A stretch of 44,792 nt of DNA from NCBI RefSeq assembly GCF_014180685.1, contig NZ_JACEHF010000012.1, forward strand, positions 1 through 44,792, read 5' to 3'. The translations under genes and the position numbers were made by a program. Numbering within the stretch: position 1 is the first letter of the stretch; each line of letters starts with the position of its first letter. The stretch is from Nocardioides pelophilus. GTDB taxonomy: Bacteria; Actinomycetota; Actinomycetes; Propionibacteriales; Nocardioidaceae. The notes under the pieces were generated by a model that was not told the DNA's origin, did no database searches, and worked only from the letters and a program-made list of their open reading frames with translations. This document shows positions 36,140 to 44,230 of this stretch, one piece after another.

Positions 36140-38367
36140 GAGCCGGAGACGAGCTGCTCGGAGCAGTCTTCAACAAGGACCACCGATATGTGATCCCGAT
36201 CTTCCAGCGCCCGTACGTATGGGACGAGGAGGAGAACTGGATTCCCCTGTGGGAGGACATCCGCAAGGCCGCCGAATCCGCGGAGACACAGTCCGAGGAG
36301 GGTGACGACGAGGACACTCAGGAGTACTTCCTTGGCGCCCTCGTGACCCAGCATCGCAGCCCCATCCCGCGACGCACGCCCACCTCAATGGTGATCGACG
36401 GGCAGCAGCGCATGACGACCTTCCAGGTGTTCCTGGCCGCCGCTCGGCGCGTGGCCTTGGAGTTCGGAGCAGTACATGCCGCCGACAGCTTCGCGGCCCT
36501 GGTGCGTAACCGTGTAAGCGCCGACAGCGACCATCCAGAGGACCAGCTCAAGGTCGCACCGCTCGCCCATGACTTGCGCGGCTTCGAATGGGCCGTGCGC
36601 GAACCCGACGACGTGTCTCCGCCGCCGAGCGCCGGCCACAAGCTCGTTCGAGCGTCTCTCTGGTTCGAGGACGCAGTCCGCGACTGGGTCAAGGAATCTT
36701 CGTCGGCCAACGACCGACTCGACTTCCTCCACTTCGCCGTCGAGAACCGCATCAAGGTGGTCAGCATCTTCCTCGACGCGAAAGACGACCCGCAGATCAT
36801 CTTCGAAGCCCTCAACCACCGCGGCGTCCGCCTGGACGCTGCCGACCTCGTCAAGAACCTGCTCTTCCAGATGCTCGACCGCCAAGGTGATCACCACCTA
36901 GAGCATGAGCTGTTGAACGACCACTGGTCCGTGCTCGATAGCGGGCATTGGCGTGAGGAGGTGACCACAGGCCGCATCAAGCGAGTGCGGGTCGACATCC
37001 TCCTGGCCTACTGGCTGAGCGCGCAGCGCGGCGAAGAATCCTCGGTCGAGCACCTCTTCGAGGACTTCAAGCGCTGGATGCGTGCATCACAGGCGAGAGC
37101 CGCCGACGTCATCCGAGATATCCGCGTCTACGCCGACACGATGGACCGGTTGCAGCGACTTCCGATGAGTTCCCCGGTCGCACAGGCTCTCGACCGATTG
37201 GACGCCACGAAGACCACCACGCCCTGGCCTCTGATCCTGTTCCTGCATGCCTCGTCCGAGATCCCCGAGGATCAGGCCATCATCGGCACGCTCGCGATCG
37301 ACTCGTTCCTCATGCGCCGTGCGATCTGTCGCATGACCACCAAGGACTACAACCGGTTGTTCGGCACCCTCCTGGGCGCGATCAAGGCCGGCGATGTCAC
37401 CCGCGCCGGAGACCTGCTCGTCGCGGGTCTGGCGAGCCAGACAGCCGACAGCCGGATCTGGCCGGACGACGCAGCGTTCATCAGCGGGCTGATGAACAGC
37501 AACCTCTACAACGATCTCGTGCGAGCCCGCCTACGCACCCTGTTGGTAGGGCTGGAGAACCACCTGCTCACAAGCCGGGCGGAGCCCACCCTGCCTCACC
37601 GAGCAGCCAGCAAGGCCCTGACGATCGAACACGTCATGCCGGTGAAATGGGAGGAGAATTGGTCGCTGCCGGAGGGCGTTCCAGGATCGGGGATCGAGCG
37701 GCGCAACCACTCGATCCACCGTCTCGGCAACCTGACCCTGGCCACGCAGAGCCTGAACTCAACTCTGAGCAACCAGGCCTGGAGCAAGAAGCGGCATACG
37801 CTCCAGACCTATAGCCTCGCCCGGTTGACGACCGGGTCGATCCTGACCTTCCCCGACGGCGTCGACAACTTCACCCAGGACGAATGGGTCTCGGCCTGGG
37901 ACGAGGACCGGATCGGTCTCCGGGAGCTGGCTCTGATCAGGTGCGCGCTCGCTGCCTGGCCCCGGCCGAGTGAGCCGGATGCCGACTTCGTCGACCTGGA
38001 GGCCTTCCATGCAACGGAGACGAGCCGGGCCGCGGAGGAACGGACACGAACGGACAACCTTGTGCACGGCGATCTGATGCCGCTGATCGTGCGCGGGCTC
38101 GTGGTCCCCGGAGACCGGCTGCGCCATAAGAAGGTGCGATCCGGCGCGGAGTTCCATGCCACAGTGACCGGCTCTGGCGGCCTGGACACCTCGGCAGGCC
38201 ACTTCCGTGCCCCGTCATCTGCGCTGACCAAGCTTGTCGGCAGTTCTCGCAATGGCTGGACTGATTGGACGCATGTCCCCACCGGGAAGACGCTCGCCGA
38301 GCTTCGAGAGATGCTGCGCGACTCCCTACGGGATGGAGCAAGGAATGACGGAGGCGCTAATGGATGA
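36136..38367 (+). CDS. DUF262-DUF1524-RAMA protein (GmrSD-like) within the type I operon
   Basis: This 743-aa protein has three modules. Residues 1-~200 are DUF262 with IPIFQRPYVWDE, YFLGALVTQ and the NTPase-associated VIDGQQRMTTFQ. Residues ~494-555 are a DUF1524 HNH-type nuclease with LTIEHVMPVKWEENW and HSIHRLGNLTLATQSLNSTL. Residues ~640-735 resemble a RAMA domain (AEFHATVTGSGGLDTSAGHF, then APSSALTKLVG and NGWTDWTHVPTG), a module linked to methyltransferases and restriction systems. DUF262/DUF1524 is the architecture of GmrSD-type, modification-dependent (type IV) enzymes. The start overlaps the hsdS stop and the end overlaps the next ORF. Whether it cuts modified phage DNA or modulates the HsdRMS complex is open. 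Confidence 0.87.
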   Translation: MRAGDELLGAVFNKDHRYVIPIFQRPYVWDEEENWIPLWEDIRKAAESAETQSEEGDDEDTQEYFLGALVTQHRSPIPRRTPTSMVIDGQQRMTTFQVFLAAARRVALEFGAVHAADSFAALVRNRVSADSDHPEDQLKVAPLAHDLRGFEWAVREPDDVSPPPSAGHKLVRASLWFEDAVRDWVKESSSANDRLDFLHFAVENRIKVVSIFLDAKDDPQIIFEALNHRGVRLDAADLVKNLLFQMLDRQGDHHLEHELLNDHWSVLDSGHWREEVTTGRIKRVRVDILLAYWLSAQRGEESSVEHLFEDFKRWMRASQARAADVIRDIRVYADTMDRLQRLPMSSPVAQALDRLDATKTTTPWPLILFLHASSEIPEDQAIIGTLAIDSFLMRRAICRMTTKDYNRLFGTLLGAIKAGDVTRAGDLLVAGLASQTADSRIWPDDAAFISGLMNSNLYNDLVRARLRTLLVGLENHLLTSRAEPTLPHRAASKALTIEHVMPVKWEENWSLPEGVPGSGIERRNHSIHRLGNLTLATQSLNSTLSNQAWSKKRHTLQTYSLARLTTGSILTFPDGVDNFTQDEWVSAWDEDRIGLRELALIRCALAAWPRPSEPDADFVDLEAFHATETSRAAEERTRTDNLVHGDLMPLIVRGLVVPGDRLRHKKVRSGAEFHATVTGSGGLDTSAGHFRAPSSALTKLVGSSRNGWTDWTHVPTGKTLAELREMLRDSLRDGARNDGGANG

Positions 38368-38656
38368 AACGACGTTCGCCATGGAGGGATACACGATCGA
38401 CCTGGATGAACTCTATCGAGCGATGTACGCGCAATCCGTACTCGAGGGCGGCATCCGCGTCTTCCACGGCAACAGCAACGACGTACGCGCAGTAAAGCGG
38501 CTTCTCCATGACCTCTTCGATGTCCCGGTGCGCGACACGATGCATCCCGTGAACAACCGCATCCGCAAAGAGGCGGAGATCCGGATGGCGGCTCTGGGCT
38601 GGGCGACCAAGGACCCCGGGCATTCGGCCCGCTACGAGCTCCACCGAAAGCTGTGA
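38360..38656 (+). CDS. 98-aa protein of unknown function in the hsd operon
   Basis: The protein starts MDETTFAMEGYTIDLDELYR and includes MYAQSVLEGGIRVFHGNSND, VRAVKRLLHDLFDVPVRDTM and EAEIRMAALGWATK. The ATG at 38360 is preferred because GGAGG lies 5 nt upstream; an ATG at 38345 would add five residues. It overlaps the DUF262 gene by 8 nt and hsdM by 4 nt (GTGA), so it is translated with them. It appears mostly helical and charged, with no signal peptide, membrane segment, cysteine pair or known motif. I do not recognise the family. Its fixed place between the DUF262 gene and hsdM suggests a partner or regulator. Confidence 0.75.
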   Translation: MDETTFAMEGYTIDLDELYRAMYAQSVLEGGIRVFHGNSNDVRAVKRLLHDLFDVPVRDTMHPVNNRIRKEAEIRMAALGWATKDPGHSARYELHRKL

Positions 38657-40146
38657 CCGTGACGATGTCAGACTCTCGCCGCCTCGTCGACAAGCTCTGG
38701 TCCTACTGCAACGTCCTGCGCGATGACGGCGTGGGCGTCATCGAGTACACCGAGCAGCTGACCTACCTGCTGTTCCTCAAGATGGCCCACGAGCGGGCCA
38801 CCCGGAGGCTGAACCCGCAACAGATCGTGCCGCCGGAGTACTCGTGGCAGAAGCTCCTCGACGCCGAAGGTACCGAGCTGGAGGTCACCTACACCCAGAT
38901 CCTCGTCGGGCTCGCGCAGCAGCCGGGGACGCTCGGGACGATCTTCCGGAAGGCCCAGAACCGGATCCAGGACCCGGCCAAGCTCAAGCGACTCATCGTC
39001 GACCTCATCGACCAGGAGAACTGGTCGGCTTCCGGCACCGACCTCAAGGGAGACGCCTACGAGGAACTGCTCTCCAAGGGCGCTTCCGATAAGGGATCTG
39101 GCGCAGGCCAATACTTCACACCCCGCGAGTTGATCCGGGCGATCGTCGACGTCATCGACCCCAGGCCCACTGACACGGTCGTCGACCCTGCCTGCGGCAC
39201 CGGTGGCTTTCTTTTGGTCGCCCATGAGCACGCCTCCCGCGACGCCGCGAGCCTTACGCCGACCGAGCGCGAGCACCTCCGCGATGAATTCGTCTCCGGC
39301 TACGAACTGGTCGACGGCACCGCTCGGCTGGCTGCGATGAACCTGCTGCTGCACGGTATCGGGACGCCGGACGGCGAATCTCTCATCGACGTACGCGACT
39401 CCCTGATCGCCGACCCCGGCCAGCGCTGGTCCGTGGTGCTCACGAACCCGCCCTTCGGCCGCAAGTCGTCGCTCACCATGGTCGGCGCGGACGGACGGGC
39501 CGTGCGTGAAGATCGCGACATCGAGCGCCAGGACTTCGTCGTGACGACGTCCAACAAGCAGCTCAACTTCCTGCAGCACATCATGACCGTCCTGGACATT
39601 AACGGTCGCGCAGCGGTCGTCCTGCCCGACAACGTGCTGTTCGAGGGTGGTGCCGGCGAGACGCTACGCCGCAAGCTGCTCGCGGACTTCGATCTGCACA
39701 CGATGATCCGGCTCCCCACCGGCATCTGGTACGCACCCGGGGTGAAGGCGAACGTGCTCTTCTTCGACAAGAAGCCGGCGGCCGAGCAGCCTTGGACCCA
39801 GAAGCTGTGGGTCTACGACTTCCGGACCAACATGCACTTCACTCTCAAGCAGAACCCGCTGCGCCGGGCAGACCTCGATGACTTCGTGACGTCGTACCTG
39901 TCCGGCAAGGACCGCGCGGAGCGGGTGGAGTCCGAGCGGTGGAAGTCCTTTGACTACGACGAGCTCGTTGCGCGCGACAAGGCCAACCTCGACATCACCT
40001 GGCTGCGAGACGAATCACTCGAGGACACCGACAACCTGCCGGCACCCGAGGTCATCGCCCGCGAGATCGTCGAGGACCTGACCGCTGCGCTCGTCGAGTT
40101 CGAGGCCGTCGCCGCCGCACTCGAAGCCTCTACCGCCGACCCCTGA
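38653..40146 (+). CDS. hsdM: Type I restriction enzyme, M (adenine N6-methyltransferase) subunit
   Basis: This 497-aa subunit methylates adenine in the recognition site. The N-terminal helical HsdM domain (VDKLWSYCNVLRDDGVGVIE) is followed by the methylase core: GQYFTPRELIRAIVD, the S-adenosylmethionine motif DPACGTGGF (from residue 178) and catalytic motif IV NPPF (from residue 265). The GTG start overlaps the preceding stop; an in-frame ATG lies four codons later. It is the last gene of the operon, unlike the common M-S-R order. Translational coupling puts protective methylase production after the nuclease, S subunit and DUF262 genes on the same message. Confidence 0.94.
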   Translation: MTVTMSDSRRLVDKLWSYCNVLRDDGVGVIEYTEQLTYLLFLKMAHERATRRLNPQQIVPPEYSWQKLLDAEGTELEVTYTQILVGLAQQPGTLGTIFRKAQNRIQDPAKLKRLIVDLIDQENWSASGTDLKGDAYEELLSKGASDKGSGAGQYFTPRELIRAIVDVIDPRPTDTVVDPACGTGGFLLVAHEHASRDAASLTPTEREHLRDEFVSGYELVDGTARLAAMNLLLHGIGTPDGESLIDVRDSLIADPGQRWSVVLTNPPFGRKSSLTMVGADGRAVREDRDIERQDFVVTTSNKQLNFLQHIMTVLDINGRAAVVLPDNVLFEGGAGETLRRKLLADFDLHTMIRLPTGIWYAPGVKANVLFFDKKPAAEQPWTQKLWVYDFRTNMHFTLKQNPLRRADLDDFVTSYLSGKDRAERVESERWKSFDYDELVARDKANLDITWLRDESLEDTDNLPAPEVIAREIVEDLTAALVEFEAVAAALEASTADP

Positions 40147-40181
40147 TCTACTGCTACTGCCCGATCCCGCGGCTGTACCGG

Positions 40182-41255
40182 TCACACGTTGAAGCGGAAC
40201 TCCACCACGTCGCCGTCCTGCATGACGTAGTCCTTGCCCTCCATCCGGACCTTGCCGGCTTCGCGGGCCTTGAGGACCGAGCCCATCTCCATGAGGTCGT
40301 CGAAGGAGATGATCTCGGCCTTGATGAACCCCTTCTGGAAGTCGGTGTGGATCACACCGGCGGCCTCAGGGGCAGTCGCGCCCTTCTTGATCTCCCACGC
40401 GCGGACCTCCTTGGGGCCGGCGGTGAGGTAGGTCTGCAGGCCGAGGGTGTCGAAGCCGACCCGGGCCAGTACGTCGAGACCGGGCTCGGTGATGCCGACC
40501 TCGGTCAGCAGCTCGCGGGCCTCGTCGTCGTCGAGCTCGACCAGCTCGGACTCCAGCTTGGCGTCCAGGAAGATCGCCTCGGCCGGGGCGACGAGGGCGC
40601 GCATCCGGTCCTTGAGCTCCTCGTCCGCGAGCTCGTCGGTGTCGCAGTTGAAGACGTAGATGTAGGGCTTCGCGGTCAGCAGCGAGAGCTCACGGATCAG
40701 GTGGCGGTCGATCGAGGTCGCGGTGACCGGCGTACCGGCCTCCAGCGCGGTCTTCGCCTCCCGCGCGGCCGCCAGCACCGGCACCAGGTCCTTGTCCTTG
40801 CGCGACTCCTTCTCGAGCCGCGTGATCGCCTTGTCGACGGTCTCGAGGTCGGCCAGGATCAGCTCGGTCTGGATGGTGGAGATGTCGCTGCCGGGGTCGA
40901 CCTTGCCGTCGACGTGGGTGACGTCGTCGTCGCGGAAGACCCGGGTCACCTGGCAGATCGCGTGCGACTCGCGGATGTGGGCGAGGAACTTGTTGCCCAG
41001 GCCCTCTCCCTGCGAGGCGCCGCGGACGATGCCGGCGATGTCGACGAACTGCACCGTCGCGGGCAGCAGCTTCTGCGAGCCGTAGATCTTCGCGAGCCGC
41101 GGAAGCCGGTCGTCAGGAACCCCGACCACGCCGACGTTGGGCTCGATCGTCGCGAACGGGTAGTTCGCCGCGAGCACGTCGTTCTTGGTCAACGCGTTGA
41201 AAAGGGTCGACTTGCCCGCATTGGGGAGACCGACGATGCCGATGGTGAGAGCCAC
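40182..41255 (-). CDS. ychF: Redox-regulated ATPase / Obg-family P-loop protein YchF
   Basis: This 357-aa protein is a universally conserved P-loop ATPase of the Obg family that associates with ribosomes. G1 [17 protein letters not shown]3 [20 protein letters not shown], the NxxE-type specificity region in [11 protein letters not shown] (YchF lacks the GTP-specific NKxD), and the C-terminal TGS domain ([20 protein letters not shown], then [19 protein letters not shown]) are all present. It starts at GTG; TAGACT lies 8 nt upstream. It is convergent with hsdM across 35 bp and marks the return to ordinary chromosomal genes. Confidence 0.95.
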   Translation of the reverse strand: MALTIGIVGLPNAGKSTLFNALTKNDVLAANYPFATIEPNVGVVGVPDDRLPRLAKIYGSQKLLPATVQFVDIAGIVRGASQGEGLGNKFLAHIRESHAICQVTRVFRDDDVTHVDGKVDPGSDISTIQTELILADLETVDKAITRLEKESRKDKDLVPVLAAAREAKTALEAGTPVTATSIDRHLIRELSLLTAKPYIYVFNCDTDELADEELKDRMRALVAPAEAIFLDAKLESELVELDDDEARELLTEVGITEPGLDVLARVGFDTLGLQTYLTAGPKEVRAWEIKKGATAPEAAGVIHTDFQKGFIKAEIISFDDLMEMGSVLKAREAGKVRMEGKDYVMQDGDVVEFRFNV

Positions 41256-41351
41256 GGGCGGGCAGTCTACGAGGGAGTACGGCGCTGCCGTGAATCACTG
41301 ACCACCCGTAATGCGGTCGCCCGGCTTCGGTCCGCGGGGCAGAGTGGGCCC

Positions 41352-41762
41352 ATGGCGATGAGAGTCAACAACATGACCTTCGACTGCGGCGACGCCCGCG
41401 CGCTCGCGGAGTTCTGGGCCCAGCTCTTCGGTTGGATCGTCTTCTACGACGACGACCCCGAGGTGCTGGTCGCGCCGCACTTCCCGAGCGAGGGCCCGGC
41501 ACTGCTCTTCATCCCGGTCCCGGAGGGCAAGACGGCGAAGAACCGGCTGCACCTCGACGTCCAGCCGACCGATCGCACGCGGGACGAGGCGGTCGACCAG
41601 GCGCTGTCTCTCGGCGCCACTCTCGTCGGTGACTTCCGGAAGGACGACGGGAGCGGCTGGGTGACGCTGGCCGACCCGGAGGGCAACGAGTTCTGCGTCG
41701 AGCGGGGACCGTCCGAACGCGGCGAGCCACAGGGAGTCCGCAGCTACCGCATCGGCACCTAG
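41352..41762 (+). CDS. VOC-family (glyoxalase-like) protein
   Basis: This 136-aa single-domain protein has the vicinal-oxygen-chelate fold: MTFDCGDARALAEFWAQLFG, LLFIPVPEGKTAKNRLHLDV, and the closing WVTLADPEGNEFCVERG. Histidine and glutamate at the expected metal positions (HLDV and EFCVE) are conserved, so it may bind a metal. Substrate is unknown; this subgroup is abundant in actinobacteria. No strong ribosome-binding site precedes the ATG. It is divergent from ychF across 96 bp and convergent with the metalloprotease gene. Confidence 0.85.
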   Translation: MAMRVNNMTFDCGDARALAEFWAQLFGWIVFYDDDPEVLVAPHFPSEGPALLFIPVPEGKTAKNRLHLDVQPTDRTRDEAVDQALSLGATLVGDFRKDDGSGWVTLADPEGNEFCVERGPSERGEPQGVRSYRIGT

Positions 41763-41810
41763 GGCCGATGCGGCAGCCGCGGAACTAGCCCGGTTGGCCG
41801 GAGCGGTCGG

Positions 41811-42626
41811 TCAGGACCCGTAGAGCGCCCGCACGCCGGCTGCGTCGGAGGCCTGGAACTCCAGGTCGCTCGAGCCGCCGTTGCACTGCGGGTAGTGCAT
41901 GATCGACTTGTTGTCGTACGGCGTCAGCGGCCGCCAGTTGTTGTCCTCGAAGCAGGTGCCGGACTCGGGCCGGGTGTGCTCGTGCCGGAAGCCCAGGGCG
42001 TGGCCGAGCTCGTGGGCCAGGATGTCGATCGGCTCCCAGCTGCCCGAGGTCCAGATCGAGTCGTCGATCAGGACGTTGCGCGAGCGCTTCGAGGTGCTCG
42101 GGAAGAACGCCCGGGCGATGTACTGCGTGGTGTTCACCGGCTCGACCGAGAACAGGACGTTGTTGTTGCGCGTGTTGCAGCTGGCGTTCTGCGCCGGCAC
42201 GTAGACGAAGTTGACCTTGGTGGTCGCGGACTCCCAGAGTCCCGCGCCGCCTGCCATCGCGTTCACGACGTCGGTGTGGCGGGTGCCGAACTTGGTGCTG
42301 ACGCAGTAGGTCAGGTTCAGCGCCTGGCTGGCCGACCACTTGTCGTCGCGGCCGCTGACCGTGTTGACGACCAAGCCGTTGTCGACGGTCTTGGCGTTCT
42401 TCTTGCCGACCATCGACGTGTAGAACTGCTTGAGCCCGCCGTCGGTGCTGATCGGCTCGTCGCCGTTGACGATGTACTGCCCGTCGAAGTCGACGTACGT
42501 GTCTGCCTTGAACTCCTTGTAGGTCGGTACGTCGCCCTCGGAGGCGGTCGCTGCGGATCCGGCCAACGCAGCGGCCAAGCAGGCCGTGACCCCGACGGAA
42601 ATCCTGCTGATACGTGAGAACTTCAT
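41811..42626 (-). CDS. Secreted metzincin metalloprotease
   Basis: This 271-aa protein has a signal peptide (MKFSRISRISVGVTACLAAA, cleavage near ATASEG). The zinc site is HELGHALGFRHEH (H205, E206, H209, H215), and the Met-turn is SIMHYPQ with M243, which together define a metzincin. The HxxHEHTRPE extension recalls astacin/matrixin-like bacterial enzymes. Cysteines at 108, 150, 225 and 248 may form disulfides. GGAAGG lies 8 nt before the ATG. No prodomain cysteine switch was recognised; residues 30-100 may be a propeptide. The product is exported and the target protein is unknown. Confidence 0.87.
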   Translation of the reverse strand: MKFSRISRISVGVTACLAAALAGSAATASEGDVPTYKEFKADTYVDFDGQYIVNGDEPISTDGGLKQFYTSMVGKKNAKTVDNGLVVNTVSGRDDKWSASQALNLTYCVSTKFGTRHTDVVNAMAGGAGLWESATTKVNFVYVPAQNASCNTRNNNVLFSVEPVNTTQYIARAFFPSTSKRSRNVLIDDSIWTSGSWEPIDILAHELGHALGFRHEHTRPESGTCFEDNNWRPLTPYDNKSIMHYPQCNGGSSDLEFQASDAAGVRALYGS

Positions 42627-42763
42627 TGAAAACCTTCCTGATTAAGGGTGGTAACCCAGGCTCATAGAAGCGGCGCCGGCCACCACCGACAAGAGTTCTT
42701 CCGGCTCAGAAATCGGCAGCCCCGCCGACTGCACTGATCTGCACCGCCGCTACCGTGGCGCAG

Positions 42764-43534
42764 GTGCGGATCGCGACCTGGAACGTCAACTCCCTGCGCT
42801 CACGGATCGACCGGGTCGAGGCCCTCCTCGACCGTCACGAGATCGACGTGCTCGCCCTCCAGGAGACGAAGGCGCGCGAGGACCAGTTGCCGTTGATGGG
42901 CCTCCAGGCCCGGGGGTACGACGTCGCCGCCGCCGGCGTGAGCCAGTGGAACGGAGTCGCGCTCATCAGCCGGGTCGGGCTCGAGGACGTGCAGATCGGC
43001 TTCCCCGGCATGCCCGGCTGGGGCGACCCGGTCGAGCCGGAAGCGCGGGCGATCGGCGCGACCTGCGGCGGGTTGAGGATCTGGAGCCTCTACGTCCCGA
43101 ACGGCCGCAAGCCCGACGACCCGCACTACGTCTACAAGCTCGACTGGCTGGCCCGGCTCCGCGAGGCAGCCGGCAGCTGGCGGGACACCCCGACCGCTCT
43201 GGTCGGCGACTGGAACATCTGCCCGACCGACGACGACGTCTTCGACGTCGCCCAGTTCCGCAGCTCGACCCACGTCACGCCCGCCGAGCGCAGCGCGTTC
43301 CAGGCGTTCCTCGACGACGGGTGGGCGGAGGTGACCCGTGCCCACGACCCGGGCTACACCTACTGGGACTACTACCGGCAGCGGTTCGAGCGCGACCGTG
43401 GGCTGAAGATCGACTTCGTGGTCGCGTCGCCGTCGTTCGCCGAGCGGGTCACCGGCGCGTTCGTCGACCGGGAGGAGCGGGCCGGGAAGGGCGCTTCCGA
43501 CCATGCGCCGGTGATCGTCGATCTCTCGGCGTAG
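42764..43534 (+). CDS. Exodeoxyribonuclease III family AP endonuclease
   Basis: This 256-aa protein of the exonuclease-endonuclease-phosphatase fold repairs abasic sites. Motifs are IATWNVNSLRSR (metal-binding Asn), VLALQETKA (Glu), WSLYVPNGRKPDD, VGDWNICPTDDD and the terminal KGASDHAPVIVDL with the catalytic Asp-His. The GTG at 42764 (VRIATWNVNS) is the family-typical start. TACCGT ends 7 nt before it, suggesting a leaderless mRNA; a GTG at 42755 overlaps this -10 and is less likely. It is divergent from the metalloprotease gene. Confidence 0.92.
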   Translation: MRIATWNVNSLRSRIDRVEALLDRHEIDVLALQETKAREDQLPLMGLQARGYDVAAAGVSQWNGVALISRVGLEDVQIGFPGMPGWGDPVEPEARAIGATCGGLRIWSLYVPNGRKPDDPHYVYKLDWLARLREAAGSWRDTPTALVGDWNICPTDDDVFDVAQFRSSTHVTPAERSAFQAFLDDGWAEVTRAHDPGYTYWDYYRQRFERDRGLKIDFVVASPSFAERVTGAFVDREERAGKGASDHAPVIVDLSA

Positions 43535-43572
43535 GGTGCGAGCACACCCCGCGCACGAACCGGAGGCACCCG

Positions 43573-44217
43573 ATGCGACTCAAGATGGCGGCGACGGTGG
43601 CCGCCCTCGCCCTGTTCCTCCCCCTGGCCGGAGCACAGGCAGCTGCCGCGAGGCCGGTCGAGGAGATCGACTTCCCGGAGGTCCCCGAGGTGGCGGCCAT
43701 CTACCCGTTCTACGCGGGTGGCTGGCGGCAGTTCGTCAATGATCCCGAGGTCATCGTGACCACCCGAGACTGCCTCTACTCGCGGGTCGGGGTCACGGCT
43801 CCGTCCGGCGGCTACGCGTTGTACTGGGGCCCAGACCCGGACCCGTCACCCTGGGAGGAAGGCGGGGCCGAGCCGCAGGTCGAGGTCTACCGCTTCAACA
43901 GCAAGGCGCGCGCCCATCGGGTCCTCGACCGGATCCGGGAGACGGTCACCCGGTGCTACGGCCGGTTCGCCGAGGGCCAGCGAGTGCGGGTGCGCCGCGC
44001 TGCGCCGGTGCCCGACCTCGGCGCGGAGACGCCGCTGGCGTGGCGGACCCACGTCAAGAACCGACCCGAGCGCGAGGCGACCCCGGAGTACTACGGCATC
44101 GACATCTGGATGCGGCGGGGACGGTTCCTGATCCTGGCCGATGTCTACCAGCTCACCCCACCGGTCAAGGCCGATGCCGTCCTGCTCGCGCGCGAGGCGT
44201 TGAGATCGATCGGGTGA
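43573..44217 (+). CDS. Secreted protein of unknown function
   Basis: This 214-aa protein has a signal peptide (MRLKMAATVAALALFLPLAG, cleavage after AQAAA). GGAGG lies 6 nt before the ATG. The mature part has DCLYSRVGVTAPSGGYALYW, QVEVYRFNSKARAHRVLDRI and RETVTRCYGRF, with two cysteines (near residues 68 and 130) that could pair. The pattern of a helix followed by RCYGRF recalls lipoprotein/sensor-type secreted domains of actinobacteria (PknH-like extracellular domains), but the match is too weak to name. It follows the AP endonuclease gene by 38 bp; no functional link is apparent. Confidence 0.75.
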   Translation: MRLKMAATVAALALFLPLAGAQAAAARPVEEIDFPEVPEVAAIYPFYAGGWRQFVNDPEVIVTTRDCLYSRVGVTAPSGGYALYWGPDPDPSPWEEGGAEPQVEVYRFNSKARAHRVLDRIRETVTRCYGRFAEGQRVRVRRAAPVPDLGAETPLAWRTHVKNRPEREATPEYYGIDIWMRRGRFLILADVYQLTPPVKADAVLLAREALRSIG

Positions 44218-44230
44218 CGGGGAGCCGTCA
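44215..44230. terminator. Hairpin spanning both stop codons of convergent genes
   Basis: TGACGG-GGAG-CCGTCA is a perfect 6-bp stem with a 4-nt loop. Its two ends are the TGA of the secreted-protein gene and, on the other strand, the TGA of the nagA-like gene. A short bidirectional terminator is possible; there is no T-tract. Confidence 0.3.

Noticed and set aside
40147..40181. Terminator between hsdM and ychF
   Set aside because: No stem of useful length or T-tract is visible in this 35-bp gap.
42817..42850. Another hairpin-repeat copy inside the AP endonuclease gene
   Set aside because: CGACCGTCACGAGA and GGTCGAGG match the repeat, but the encoded VEALLDRHEIDVLALQE is ordinary family sequence and no hairpin core is present; coincidence is more likely.
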